A stretch of DNA of 64,000 nucleotides from Mesobacillus foraminis (lineage in GTDB: Bacteria; Bacillota; Bacilli; Bacillales; Cytobacillaceae): positions 391,230-455,229 of the forward strand of contig NZ_SLVV01000004.1 of NCBI RefSeq assembly GCF_004340465.1, in the 5' to 3' direction. Below are positions 18,165 through 27,141 of the stretch, piece after piece. A program made the translations under genes and the position numbers. Each line of letters begins with the position of its first letter. The stretch's first letter is position 1. Below the pieces are notes generated by a model. That model ran no database searches. It saw only the letters and a list, made by a program, of their open reading frames with translations, and was not told the origin of the DNA.

Positions 18165-18707
18165 TTACCGAATCGTGAACAATCCTTTTGACCAAAGAAT
18201 CACTTGATCCAGCATTTGATTCACTGAATCCTCTTGTACGGATTTTGGCTTGAACTCCGTGCCGTTTTCGAAATCAGTGAAAAGTGATAATGCTGGATGA
18301 ACACGAACATCCGCCACTGACAATTCCCCTAAAATACCCCGTAAATGTTCCGCCGCACGGGCACCGCCTACTGAACCATAAGAGACGATTCCGGCTGCTT
18401 TGTTGTTCCACTCTTCACGGAGATAGTCCAATGCATTTTTAAGGGCAGCTGTTATCGAGTGATTGTATTCCTGAACAATAAAAACAAATCCGTCTTGAGC
18501 TGCGATGATTTCAGACCATTGAGCTGCTCCTGAAGTGTCTCCGCCTGCCTCCCCAAGGATCGGCAGCTTGTAATCAGCGATGTCGATCACTGTGTAGTTT
18601 GCATCCCCGCGCTTGTCGGCCAATTCTTTAACCCACGCGCCAACCTGTGGACTTACGCGCCCCTCACGTGTTGAACCTAAAATAATCCCAATGTTTAATT
18701 TTGCCAT
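18165..18707 (-). CDS. NAD(P)H-dependent FMN reductase (azoreductase-like)
   Basis: A flavodoxin-fold reductase of about 180 residues. The FMN phosphate loop GSTREGRVSP lies at residues 10-19, and QEYNHSITAALKNALDYL plus GSVGGARAAEHLR are typical of the FMN_red family, which reduces quinones and azo dyes with NADPH. The start at 18707 (MAKLNIGIILG) is chosen because AGGAGGAG lies seven bases upstream; the longer frame to 18770 would translate through it. An MhqR-type palindrome is centred 168 bases upstream. It likely acts with the dioxygenase against quinone stress. Confidence 0.87.
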   Translation of the reverse strand: MAKLNIGIILGSTREGRVSPQVGAWVKELADKRGDANYTVIDIADYKLPILGEAGGDTSGAAQWSEIIAAQDGFVFIVQEYNHSITAALKNALDYLREEWNNKAAGIVSYGSVGGARAAEHLRGILGELSVADVRVHPALSLFTDFENGTEFKPKSVQEDSVNQMLDQVILWSKGLFTIR

Positions 18708-18865
18708 TGTTTTCTCCTCCTCCTGCTTTGTTCCAAAAAATTTAGTTAAAAAACCCATTTTTTCGTTCACCTGCCAACTATTTTTTTTACATTCTCATTG
18801 TCTTCGGTACAGTTTCCATGGCCGCCTATTTCTAAATTTTTGTCATATGTGCCACACCACCCAAC

Positions 18866-18883
18866 TATCTCGAATTCAAGATA
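18866..18883. promoter_or_regulatory. MhqR-type operator upstream of FMN reductase
   Basis: TATCTCGAATTCAAGATA is a nine-plus-nine inverted repeat with one mismatch, matching the MhqR box as I recall it from Bacillus subtilis. It lies between the repressor gene and the FMN reductase gene it should control. Confidence 0.72.
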
Positions 18884-18895
18884 TCTGATAAAAAA

Positions 18896-19330
18896 TTAAA
18901 GGCTTTTCGCCCTGTATCCAATTCGTTTTAATAAAGAAATGGTGTCACGGACCTCATCGGCATCTAACTCATCAAAGATTTCTCCAATTTTCTGTTCATG
19001 CTGCGGGAAAATCTCATCCATTAATGCTTTTCCTTCGCTTGTCAGCACGGCATAGGTGACCCGGCGGTCCTCCGGGCACCCCCGGCGTTTTACATAGTGT
19101 TTTTGTTCGAGCTTATCAACTACATAGGTGATGCTGCCGCTTGAGAGAAGAACCTTCTTCCCAATGCTTTGGATAGGCTGATCCCCCTTATGGTACAACA
19201 GCTCTAAAACAGCAAATTCCGTTGGGTTCAACCCATGACTGGCGATATCTTTTCGAATCACTTCCTGAATAGCCTGTGAGGCGCGAATGATGACGGTCAA
19301 TGCTTTTAGCTCATCTTTTGCTGGTTCCAT
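18896..19330 (-). CDS. mhqR: MarR-family repressor, MhqR-like
   Basis: The 144-residue product is a winged-helix MarR regulator closely resembling MhqR, the repressor of quinone and methylhydroquinone resistance genes. The segment GLNPTEFAVLELLYHKGDQP and the wing region SGSITYVVDKLEQK are the clearest match. Three MhqR-type palindromes flank the neighbouring genes. MhqR lacks the redox-sensing cysteine of YodB; here one Cys (RRGCPEDRR) lies in the wing. AAGGGG precedes ATG 19330. It should release DNA in response to quinones and derepress the cluster. The symbol is by family resemblance. Confidence 0.88.
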   Translation of the reverse strand: MEPAKDELKALTVIIRASQAIQEVIRKDIASHGLNPTEFAVLELLYHKGDQPIQSIGKKVLLSSGSITYVVDKLEQKHYVKRRGCPEDRRVTYAVLTSEGKALMDEIFPQHEQKIGEIFDELDADEVRDTISLLKRIGYRAKSL

Positions 19331-19356
19331 TCTTATGTCCCCTTGTTCATAGGCTA

Positions 19357-19395
19357 ATGATGCTGAACAGAGCTGTTCATTCGATTCAGCATCAT
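19357..19395 (-). terminator. hairpin between yceI and mhqR
   Basis: ATGATGCTGAA at 19357-19367 pairs with TTCAGCATCAT at 19385-19395, an eleven-base perfect stem with a long loop. The T tail is poor, so this could be a weak terminator or attenuator between the two genes. Confidence 0.5.
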
Positions 19396-19408
19396 TTCTA
19401 AAATGAAC

Positions 19409-19936
19409 TTATGCAGCTGGATTGACTTCCAATTCCACTTTAATCTTGATGTCTTTCCCTACTAGAACGCCGCCTGTTTCCAGTGCTGCATTCCAGGTAA
19501 GACCAAATTCTTCACGGTTGATTTTAGCTTCCGCTTCAAACCCGTAAACTTCTACACCCCATGGGTTGGTCCCTTTGCCGCCGAATTCCACATCAAAGGT
19601 TACTGGTTTTGTTACACCCTTGATTGTTAAATCGCCGGTTACCTTGTAGTCATCCCCGTCTTTTGTAATGCTTGTGGATGTAAAATCAATGGATGGCTGG
19701 TTTTCTGCATCAAAGAAGTCCGCTGATTTTAAGTGATTGTCACGATCTTCATTGCGTGTGTGAATGCTTGCTACGTCAATTTTAAAAGCGATGCTAGCCG
19801 TTGTCAGATCGGTTAGATCCTCTGCCACAACGTCTGCTGTGTAAGATTCAAATGAACCTTTTACTTTTGATACCATCATGTGTTTTACTTCAAATCCAAT
19901 TGTTGAATGTGATTGATCTACTGCCCACTTAGTCAT
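19409..19936 (-). CDS. yceI: YceI-family lipid-binding protein
   Basis: The 175-residue product is a YceI-like lipocalin-fold protein that binds isoprenoid-type lipids. The opening KWAVDQSHSTIGFEVKHMM and the segment DLTIKGVTKPVTFDVEF are diagnostic. No signal peptide is present, so it is cytoplasmic here. GGGGGAA lies upstream of ATG 19936. Two MhqR-type palindromes cover the upstream region, so it should be induced with the quinone-stress genes, perhaps to bind quinones; that function is inferred. Confidence 0.88.
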   Translation of the reverse strand: MTKWAVDQSHSTIGFEVKHMMVSKVKGSFESYTADVVAEDLTDLTTASIAFKIDVASIHTRNEDRDNHLKSADFFDAENQPSIDFTSTSITKDGDDYKVTGDLTIKGVTKPVTFDVEFGGKGTNPWGVEVYGFEAEAKINREEFGLTWNAALETGGVLVGKDIKIKVELEVNPAA

Positions 19937-19966
19937 TTTAAAAATTCCCCCAGTTTGTTTTGTTTT

Positions 19967-19984
19967 TATCTCGAATTCGAGATA
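19967..19984. promoter_or_regulatory. perfect MhqR-type operator upstream of yceI
   Basis: TATCTCGAATTCGAGATA is a perfect 18-base palindrome 31 bases before the yceI start, placed to block its promoter. Confidence 0.8.
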
Positions 19985-20015
19985 TTGATTTAAAAAAATA
20001 TCGAACTCCGTAAAT

Positions 20016-20048
20016 TATCTTGAATTCGAATATCTTTAACTTGAGATA
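20016..20048. promoter_or_regulatory. second MhqR-like site plus half site
   Basis: TATCTTGAATTCGAATA at 20016 is an imperfect copy of the palindrome, followed by a half site TTGAGATA at 20041-20048. Another half site, TATCTCGAAT, is at about 20175. Together with 19967-19984 they suggest cooperative repression. Confidence 0.5.
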
Positions 20049-20444
20049 AATTTATCATGTTTCATTTGGTCTGTCAACACTTTTTCTCCTTATTTTTTTA
20101 TTTGAGCCAGCAGCATGATTAAAACCGAAAGCCAATAATTATCCTCCATTTATGGTCCATTCGATTATATGCGTTATCTCGAATCCCCTCTAAAACAATC
20201 GCGTTAATGAAATCTCTGTATGTTTATGCTGGGTGTAAAGGAATGGCGTAAACAAACTCCGCCATTTGAAGATCTGGTTCTTTTCCTGGTTAAAAAGGAT
20301 AGCAGGGATGATTCTGCAGAGAAAGATGTTTATGACCTTTGTTTGAAACTTCTCATCCCATTAGAACGTACTTATATGATACTGCTGTTCCCTACCATCG
20401 TTTATTGCTATTTTGTAGATTATTCCAGAAAAGGAGGAATGCAA

Positions 20445-20918
20445 GTGAGAAAGATAATAAAATTAATGTTCTTTTCGATAACGGTCATGCTTTTACTAAA
20501 TGGTTGTAATTCAAATTCGGCAAATGAAGATCTTTTCCAATTTAAAAATTCTTTTGTTGGGGATAACAGTGCAGTCGTAAATATCACGAATCAGCTCCAC
20601 AGCAGTGAACATTTAGACGAAATTGAACTAAAAACAAAAGAGAAACCCTACGGAATCACCCTGAACTATGATATGGAAAAATCTCAACAAGAGTACAAAG
20701 ATACAGCGATTTACAATGCTACATACATATTAGCATTGGTGCAGAATGCGGACTGGATCACGTTTCAGTTTGGAAACCAAGAATATAAAGTAACGAAAGA
20801 AAATTTACAGTCTTGGTATGGAACAGATTTAAGTGAACTCACTACTGAAGAGGAATTAGAGAGTTTCATACAAGAACAATTAGAAGATGAAAGTAAAGTC
20901 AATCAGTTTTTCAGCTGA
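20445..20918 (+). CDS. DUF4825-type lipoprotein
   Basis: A lipoprotein of 157 residues with signal peptide and lipobox LLNGCNSN, followed by a single small domain with the FKNSFVGDNSAVVNI opening seen in DUF4825 proteins. Function of that family is unknown. The GTG at 20445 is chosen because AAAGGAGG lies seven bases upstream; the frame is open back to 20220 but that part has no signal and reads poorly. A terminator follows. It is a single-gene unit. Confidence 0.8.
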   Translation: MRKIIKLMFFSITVMLLLNGCNSNSANEDLFQFKNSFVGDNSAVVNITNQLHSSEHLDEIELKTKEKPYGITLNYDMEKSQQEYKDTAIYNATYILALVQNADWITFQFGNQEYKVTKENLQSWYGTDLSELTTEEELESFIQEQLEDESKVNQFFS

Positions 20919-20947
20919 CTGATGCGTTAGCTTAATAGGAAAACCAC

Positions 20948-20978
20948 AAAAAGGACTGGATATGTCCTTTTTCTTTTA
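20948..20978 (+). terminator. terminator of the DUF4825 gene
   Basis: AAAAAGGAC pairs with GTCCTTTTT around a short loop, T-rich tail on the plus strand. Confidence 0.75.
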
Positions 20979-21009
20979 TAAAACAGTCACACTATTATGT
21001 ACAAAGCCT

Positions 21010-21040
21010 AAAAAAAGAATAGCCTGTTACAGCTATTCTC
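21010..21040 (-). terminator. terminator of the GH28 gene
   Basis: On the minus strand GAATAGC and GCTATTC pair with an eight-base loop and are followed by seven T residues. Confidence 0.78.
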
Positions 21041-21051
21041 CAAATATTGTC

Positions 21052-23976
21052 CTACTTTTCCGCTTTTCCTGGAATGAGATGAACCGTCGAACTTGGCCCA
21101 AACCCGCTCCAGCGATAGCCTGAAACTTCTGCAAGTCCATTCGGGAGGACATCGGAAAGTCTTTCTCTTTTTGAATATTTGGTCCCCTTCCCTACAGCCT
21201 CTACTTTAAAGGTATATTTCTTGCCTTGTTTTAGGCCTGTTACGGTATAGTTCGTGTCTGCAGTTGTCATTTCTGCATTGATCGGTGTGAATTCAGCTCC
21301 CTCCGGATTAATCGGCTGCCCATTGACATACACACGGTATCCGATTACTTCCTGGTTGGTTGCATGGGCCTTGTTCCAGGAAAGGTGAACACTTGTCCCC
21401 TTATTTCCGATTTCCGCCTGCAAATCCCCAGCAAAGGCTGGAGCCCCGACTGGATACGGAACAGCTGTTGTAACTTCCAGAGAACCGTTGTACGGTGTTT
21501 TATTGCCGGCCCAATCAACTGCCTCTACTTTCACTTCATAGTTGGTGCCAGGCTTTAGGTTTCCAAGCGTGTATTTATTTGAAGTGGCGAAACCATGCAG
21601 CTCTCCATTTGCATAGACATTATATCCTGCGATCCCGACATCATCACTAGCGGCTTTCCAGGATACCGATGCCCAAGTGAATCCAGGGTAGACTACTTCC
21701 GCCTCTTTCCCGCTAAAGGTATCACTGGCAGAGATTTTCGTTGTCGACTCTGTGATATCTGTATTTTCCGGAAGAACTGGAGGCGTTACATCTTCTTGCC
21801 CATTCGTCTTTACGGTGATTTCCGGACCATTCACCGTCCGGTTCCCTGTTGCATCCACAGCTTCTACTTTAAAATTATATGTTTTAGCTGGAGACAAGCC
21901 GGTAACGGTATAGCTGGTTTTATTGGTTGTGGTGTAGTTTGTTCCCACTTTCTTTCCATCTTTGTACACCGTGTAACCAGAAACGCCCTTATTGTCGGTT
22001 GCCGCATTCCAGGTTAACGTCACACTCTTTCCGTCAGCCGAGGAAGTTGCCTGAAGAGCGGAGTTAGCTGGCCACTCCGGTTTAACTGCCGCATCTTCTG
22101 GAGCACCGGTTGTATTCTCAAATACAAGTCCAGTCGAGTTTTTAATTCTCCACGGATTACCGCCATTATCTTTCACGTTGGTAAAAGAAACATTGATAAA
22201 CTTGAAGTCCTTGGCGTAATCCAGATTGGCGGAATAAACGTTATCAAATTTGACATCCTTGAAGGTAATATTTTCGTGATACACTTCGCCGACGTCGTTA
22301 TTCCCCGAAACCAAAATGGATTGTTTCTTACTGCCGCCCTGATTGCGGACCGTCGTATTCTCAATGGTCATATCCTTAAATTGAGAAATTTCCTGTGCTG
22401 GCTCATATAGAATGGCCGCATTGGCATCCGTATAAGCAGAAGTGAAGACAAACGGACCATCCCCGTCAATGCCTTCTAACGCATTGTCTCGGAAAAGGAT
22501 ATTCCTTGCTCCGCCGCCCATCGGGGTATTCGTTTTACTTCGCAGGCCAACATCGGTTTTATACATAATGTTGTCTTCCACGACAAAATCCTGGATCCAG
22601 CTGCCTGTATGGCTGCCTGTCACCACACCGCCATGGCCTTCACGAATATAGTTATTGAAGATCCAGGCTTCACCGGTAGGTTCTTTTTCGGCAGCAGCCT
22701 GCCCCATGCCGGCCGCAAAGTTAATCGCATCATCACCGGTGTCAACAAAGTTATTGAAGACCATGATGTTTTGCGAATCACCGAACTCATAGCCATCCGC
22801 ATTATTGGCATCATAGGTTTTGGAAATCGTTCCGTTTACGACGATGTTTTTACTATGAAGGTTAACGATCCCGTGAAAAGCCGGATTCAGCTGGGTAATT
22901 CCTTCATAGTACATCCCGTCTACTCCGCGTACCGTAATCAGGCTGGAACGTGTGGAATAGGCCGATTTCTCATCCATCCCCAGCTCCTGGGCAGCATAGG
23001 ACTGGCTGGCCGCCAGGATTCCAAGTGTGCTGTCTGATTCAAGATCAAGAGGACTCATCTTGCCATTTTCCACTTGAACATTGCCGGTTACTTTGGAGTT
23101 ATTTCCTGCCGCCAATCGTGGAAGCTCATTGCCCAGCTCATCAATCGTCGGATGGCTTTTATCCTTCTTCCACCCGTTCCCGTCAATGATCCCATTCCCG
23201 ACAATTCGAATATTCTTCAGACTGCCGTAATCATATGTATGGGCATTGATCAGGGAGTAGGAACGCTCATCAGTCGAATAATCATACAGCCAGAAATTCA
23301 TGCTGTAGTCCTCCGCATCCGGTGAACCAAGCAAATACCCATCCACCTGCAGGGTCATATCCGATTTCAGCCATAATTCTCCAGAGACGAACTGCCCTTC
23401 AGGAATCAAAACCTTTGAACCAGGTGTCGCTGCATCAATCGCAGCCTGAATTGCCTTTGTATCCTTTGTTTCATCATCCGGGATGGCACCATAATCGACA
23501 ATATTGAAAACCTCAGGCACAGCCGTTGTTTTCCCCTCGATTTTATTGGAAGGAGCTGACTCCACTCCAGCTTCATTAACGGAAGTCACGTAGAATTCAT
23601 AGGACTTATTCGGCTTCAAATTTTCAACCATAAAATTGTGAATTAGAATGTCCGTATGAAAATCATCTTTATCAATATTTTCATAGAAATTATCGATATA
23701 AGCCTTAGTCGGCCCGCCGTTATCTTTTAAAGCAGAGCCCACTTTCTTCCCATTCATGTAGACATTAAAATCAACAATATCACTGTAATCCTCAGGCTTT
23801 TCCCAAACAAGGGTAATGCTGTCCTCGTCATAGGCAAGCTTCGGAATCTGCAGGTTTACTGGTGCTGCTGGCTGATTAGTAGAAGAGCTTTTCTTCGCAA
23901 GTGTTGAGGAGCCGAATTGACTAAAAATAAGCAAGATTACTAGAAAGACAGAGAGATTAAGCTTGGATCTCTGCAA
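21052..23976 (-). CDS. secreted GH28 pectinase with fibronectin type III domains
   Basis: A secreted polysaccharidase of about 974 residues. After a signal peptide come an FN3 domain (about 40-150), a right-handed beta-helix GH28 domain (about 160-640) and three FN3-like domains to the C-terminus. GH28 catalytic motifs are visible: NADGYEFG, DTGDDAIN, GHGGVVTG and the RSK triplet in VGLRSKTN. It should hydrolyse polygalacturonate or a related pectic polymer outside the cell, probably in exo fashion. The TTG at 23976 is chosen because AAAGGTGG lies eight bases upstream, inside the frame that begins at 23988. A perfect cre palindrome 173 bases upstream points to CcpA repression. No other pectin gene is adjacent. 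Confidence 0.87.
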   Translation of the reverse strand: MQRSKLNLSVFLVILLIFSQFGSSTLAKKSSSTNQPAAPVNLQIPKLAYDEDSITLVWEKPEDYSDIVDFNVYMNGKKVGSALKDNGGPTKAYIDNFYENIDKDDFHTDILIHNFMVENLKPNKSYEFYVTSVNEAGVESAPSNKIEGKTTAVPEVFNIVDYGAIPDDETKDTKAIQAAIDAATPGSKVLIPEGQFVSGELWLKSDMTLQVDGYLLGSPDAEDYSMNFWLYDYSTDERSYSLINAHTYDYGSLKNIRIVGNGIIDGNGWKKDKSHPTIDELGNELPRLAAGNNSKVTGNVQVENGKMSPLDLESDSTLGILAASQSYAAQELGMDEKSAYSTRSSLITVRGVDGMYYEGITQLNPAFHGIVNLHSKNIVVNGTISKTYDANNADGYEFGDSQNIMVFNNFVDTGDDAINFAAGMGQAAAEKEPTGEAWIFNNYIREGHGGVVTGSHTGSWIQDFVVEDNIMYKTDVGLRSKTNTPMGGGARNILFRDNALEGIDGDGPFVFTSAYTDANAAILYEPAQEISQFKDMTIENTTVRNQGGSKKQSILVSGNNDVGEVYHENITFKDVKFDNVYSANLDYAKDFKFINVSFTNVKDNGGNPWRIKNSTGLVFENTTGAPEDAAVKPEWPANSALQATSSADGKSVTLTWNAATDNKGVSGYTVYKDGKKVGTNYTTTNKTSYTVTGLSPAKTYNFKVEAVDATGNRTVNGPEITVKTNGQEDVTPPVLPENTDITESTTKISASDTFSGKEAEVVYPGFTWASVSWKAASDDVGIAGYNVYANGELHGFATSNKYTLGNLKPGTNYEVKVEAVDWAGNKTPYNGSLEVTTAVPYPVGAPAFAGDLQAEIGNKGTSVHLSWNKAHATNQEVIGYRVYVNGQPINPEGAEFTPINAEMTTADTNYTVTGLKQGKKYTFKVEAVGKGTKYSKRERLSDVLPNGLAEVSGYRWSGFGPSSTVHLIPGKAEK

Positions 23977-24148
23977 GTTTGTTACCACCTTTCACTTTTA
24001 TTATTGATGACTCGTGACACTACCCTCCTTTACCACAGACTTTATATAAACCTTTTCCCAAGCAAAAAAAGCAGCCTAAGGAAACGGTTTATTGCTATTT
24101 GTTATGCAAAAAGATGGTCCATTGCTTTCTAGATGGTTTTATTATAGT

Positions 24149-24162
24149 TGAAAACGTTTTCA
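24149..24162. promoter_or_regulatory. CcpA cre site upstream of GH28 gene
   Basis: TGAAAACGTTTTCA is a perfect 14-base palindrome matching the cre consensus (TGWAANCGNTNWCA), extended to TTGAAAACGTTTTCAA. Confidence 0.72.
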
Positions 24163-24245
24163 AATTTAGGTAAAAATCTTTAGGGGTTTGTTTGATATTT
24201 TTATATGAAGGCTCTTTTACTAAAGGAAAGCTTGTTATGAAAATA

Positions 24246-24280
24246 AAAAGAGCAGGTTCCCTTAAAAAAGGGAAGCTGCC
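24246..24280 (-). terminator. terminator of the broken lipoprotein gene
   Basis: GCAG-TTCCCTT and AAGGGAA-CTGC pair on the minus strand, then TCTTTTTATTTT. Confidence 0.68.
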
Positions 24281-24308
24281 ACGTGAAGCATTACTATTGT
24301 TAAAAGAA

Positions 24309-25459
24309 TCATTCATTTAAGCTAGGAACAAAGGAATCGGAAATATGAGTTACGATTGGCTCGTACATTTCCTGTTTTTCAACTGGATAAGTGATAATAA
24401 AGGTATTGAAGGCACTATCTCCAAAAAAGAACTTTTTATAAACAATCTCATTGCCTTCTTTATACGAAAGAACATACCAATTATCCTTTATTTGTTGGTA
24501 GCTAATTTCCGCATTGATTGAAGAGAGATCTTCTTCGTAATAGGTTTCAATTGTTTCCCCTTCATTCACAACATTTGTGTGCCCACCATAAGCCGTAACA
24601 TTTAATTCATTGTTATGAACTGTGATTCCATCTCCATTTGTCGGAGGTTCATCCATAACAAAATCACTCGGATATTCAAAGGTAAAACCAAACCGCTCGT
24701 TTGTATAGGTATTATAAAGTACTGGTTGTTCATGACCGAACGGTTTTGGTCACTAGTTTTTATAATCCATTGTTCATCCAAATTTAACTTAAAGTTTCCA
24801 TCTGCATAATCAAAATATACCATAAAATTTTCATTATCATACTTAGCGTAGATTAAATGTCCGGTAGGTTCTTCATACAGATAAAACATACTGCTATCTT
24901 CAGAAATATACTGACGATCTGGATAAAGATTATAGAACTCCTTTTTGAAAAACCCTTCATTGGTTTGTAGATTCATATGAGTCACTTTATTGTTCGTAAT
25001 GTATATATTGAGGTTATTATAAGATAGAACAGTATCAGAGGGATCCAACTCGGAGGAATCCTCCTTTTCTTCATCCGGATTACCCAACTTTTCAATAACT
25101 AAAGACTTTGGGTCTCCCAGGGTGACTCCCTGTATATAAAATTTCTGTTCAATATCTTCGAAGAGCTTTGGGTTATCGTTATTTTCTTTAGCAACTTTAT
25201 TTAAATCTATTTCCTCACCATCGGATTGCTGTTGTTCATTTTGGTCTACTTCAACAACTTCACTATCTGCTTGACTTTTCTTCTCGATCGCTTCTGACTT
25301 ATTCTCCTCCTCTTTACCTTTATCTTCTGATTCAACTGTTTCATTTGCCACTTGTTTTTCTTTTTCAATACTTTCTCTACCAACTGGGTTATTCTGACAA
25401 GCGGATAAGAAAAGGATCAATATTAGGGATAATAATAATTTCGGTTTGGTGTACATCAT
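24309..25459 (-). pseudogene. frameshifted lipoprotein gene (DUF4309-like N-terminus)
   Basis: Two overlapping minus-strand frames form one broken gene. The 5' part encodes a signal peptide with lipobox LSACQNN, a Glu/Lys-rich linker and a domain (IQGVTLGDPKSLVIEKLGNP) like DUF4309/YjgB proteins. The sense continues in another frame with PVLYNTYTNERFGFTFEYPS and runs through the 115-codon frame to 24309, a PsbP/Mog1-like tail. The switch must lie between about 24736 and 24755, near an AAAACC run, because each frame stops shortly beyond. Either the gene is dead or the assembly has an indel. GGAGG precedes the start. Intact, the product would be about 380 residues. Confidence 0.75.
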
Positions 25460-25552
25460 TTACCTCCACGTTTTCCAAGGTACCATTCTTGATGAATCTA
25501 TTTAATGAACTTTGCCTAGTCTATAACTAAATAATCAACCTAGCAGTTACGT

Positions 25553-26134
25553 TTATTCTAATTCCCTGAATTCCTTAAAAATCTTACTTTTTATGGTTTC
25601 TGGCGACGATATTTCAATTAATGGAACTGTAATTGCTACTGCCTTTTTTAACCCCCAATATTTCTTGGATGACTTTTCAAAAGGTTCGCTTGTCCACTTT
25701 CCATTATCCTCTTTAATACAAAAATGATTATCCATTCTAAAAATATCCCCAAAGATCCAGTGATCAGAAACGGCAGGCATTCTGGTCCACTGGGTAAAAT
25801 CATATGTAAGCTTGGCAAGTGTAACTTCAGGATAGTTATCTTCTCCAGTTAAATCGACTTCCACGCAAAATATTTCACTATCACTTAAGTCAGGTAAGTG
25901 TGGAACACTGGTATGATTTTGGATTTGGTAGAGTTTAATAAAGTTACTAGTCAGCCATCCATCGTAGGAAGAATCCGACTTCCATCTAAGGAATCTTGGG
26001 GTTAATGGTATAAACCCATCCTCAATAGAAAGGGCATCCATCTCAGTGAAAAGACTGTTTAAATTTTTATAGGTTTCTACTAATACATGTACTGCCGTTG
26101 AAATATTTTGTCCTTTTTCAATTTTTAAAGACAT
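25553..26134 (-). CDS. unknown protein paired with a PD-(D/E)XK nuclease
   Basis: A soluble protein of 193 residues with no family I recognise, no signal peptide and many aromatic residues (W-rich centre: RWKSDSSYDGWL, FTQWTRMPAVSDHWIFGD). The ATG at 26134 is chosen because GGGAGG lies eight bases upstream; the frame is open to 26197. It overlaps the end of the nuclease gene by 17 bases, so the two are translationally coupled and probably work as one module. It could be a sensor, inhibitor or structural partner of the nuclease; this is inference. Confidence 0.7.
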   Translation of the reverse strand: MSLKIEKGQNISTAVHVLVETYKNLNSLFTEMDALSIEDGFIPLTPRFLRWKSDSSYDGWLTSNFIKLYQIQNHTSVPHLPDLSDSEIFCVEVDLTGEDNYPEVTLAKLTYDFTQWTRMPAVSDHWIFGDIFRMDNHFCIKEDNGKWTSEPFEKSSKKYWGLKKAVAITVPLIEISSPETIKSKIFKEFRELE

Positions 26135-26891
26135 AAGTTTTCCTCCCGTCAACATCTTCCATTGCCCAGTTCCATTTGGTTTTAGGACTTTCTTCAAAAC
26201 GATAACTTTCGTTAGGTTTTACAAGATTTTTTATTGACCGAAAACCATTGAACCTAATGAGTCCTTTATTCTCCAAAAACTGTTTTAAATCTGTAATGAT
26301 CATCACTTGCCACTCTGGTAATAAGCTAAAATCGATGGATTTCAATTCCTCCAATATGTTTTCCCAAGATAAATATCCTAAAGAGACATTTGAAGTAATT
26401 GGTCGGTTTTTCATCACGTCCTCGATCTGATAAACGGTTTTAAATGGAGCAAGAAATATCAAGCACTTTAAATCTCCATGATTCAACCTATCTATTAATC
26501 TTGAGTAGCGTACCAATTGATTAATACTTTCTTCGGGGTCAATATCATCCAAGGTTTCTTTATCGTCGTCAGAAGATAGTCCACTTAAATATTTGACCTC
26601 TATCCCAATAGCAGCATGATCGACATAAAGAATTAAGTCAATCTCCCCTTCTTCGTACCTTGGCCAGAATTCAATTTGAATATCATTCTTTCTTTGTTTT
26701 GATAAAAGAAGTTCCCATTTAAGACTGATTGAAGCGTCACGAAATTGAACAGCGGACAAAACATTCTTTAAACCAACCTCAAATGGTAAATATCGAATCG
26801 TTCCAAAGAAACTCCCAGTTAAATGATCTTCGTACCGATCCGACAGATTACTGCCAGAGCGAGAGATTTTGTTATGTATATCAGCTATCAT
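26118..26891 (-). CDS. PD-(D/E)XK nuclease-family protein
   Basis: The 257-residue product carries a PD-(D/E)XK core around residues 75-105: EFWPRYEEGEIDLILYV supplies the acidic pair and IGIEVKYLSG the E-x-K. An upstream Glu and the helix EESINQLVRYSRLIDRL complete the usual layout. Such folds cut DNA in restriction, repair and anti-phage modules. GTGAGG precedes ATG 26891. It forms a two-gene unit with an unknown protein and lies directly beyond a McrBC-like pair on the same strand but behind a terminator, so it is probably a separate system in the same defence island. Confidence 0.75.
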   Translation of the reverse strand: MIADIHNKISRSGSNLSDRYEDHLTGSFFGTIRYLPFEVGLKNVLSAVQFRDASISLKWELLLSKQRKNDIQIEFWPRYEEGEIDLILYVDHAAIGIEVKYLSGLSSDDDKETLDDIDPEESINQLVRYSRLIDRLNHGDLKCLIFLAPFKTVYQIEDVMKNRPITSNVSLGYLSWENILEELKSIDFSLLPEWQVMIITDLKQFLENKGLIRFNGFRSIKNLVKPNESYRFEESPKTKWNWAMEDVDGRKTYVFKN

Positions 26892-27097
26892 TTTTCCTCA
26901 CACCTTAAATTAAATATTGTATGCCAGATCATTTGTATATAGAGGGATATTCAAGGCATTATTCTCAGTCATTTCCTTTTTTTCAGAACTATTATACCAT
27001 TTCCAGATTACTTCAATATGTTATATAAGGAAAAAAGTTCTATAAAAGACAAGCCTTCTTAGTGAATAAATAAATAATTAATGTATGAATAAAAGCG

Positions 27098-27139
27098 CAA
27101 AAAAGAAGGCATCCCAGAATAGATTCTGTTCTACCTTCT
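27098..27139 (-). terminator. terminator of the McrBC-like operon
   Basis: Minus strand: AGAAGG...CCTTCT enclosing CAGAAT/ATTCTG, then six T residues. It lies directly after the DUF2357 gene. Confidence 0.7.
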
Positions 27140-27141
27140 GC

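Noticed and set aside
20220..20444. N-terminal extension of the DUF4825 protein
   Set aside because: The ribosome binding site before GTG 20445 and the signal peptide there fix the start.
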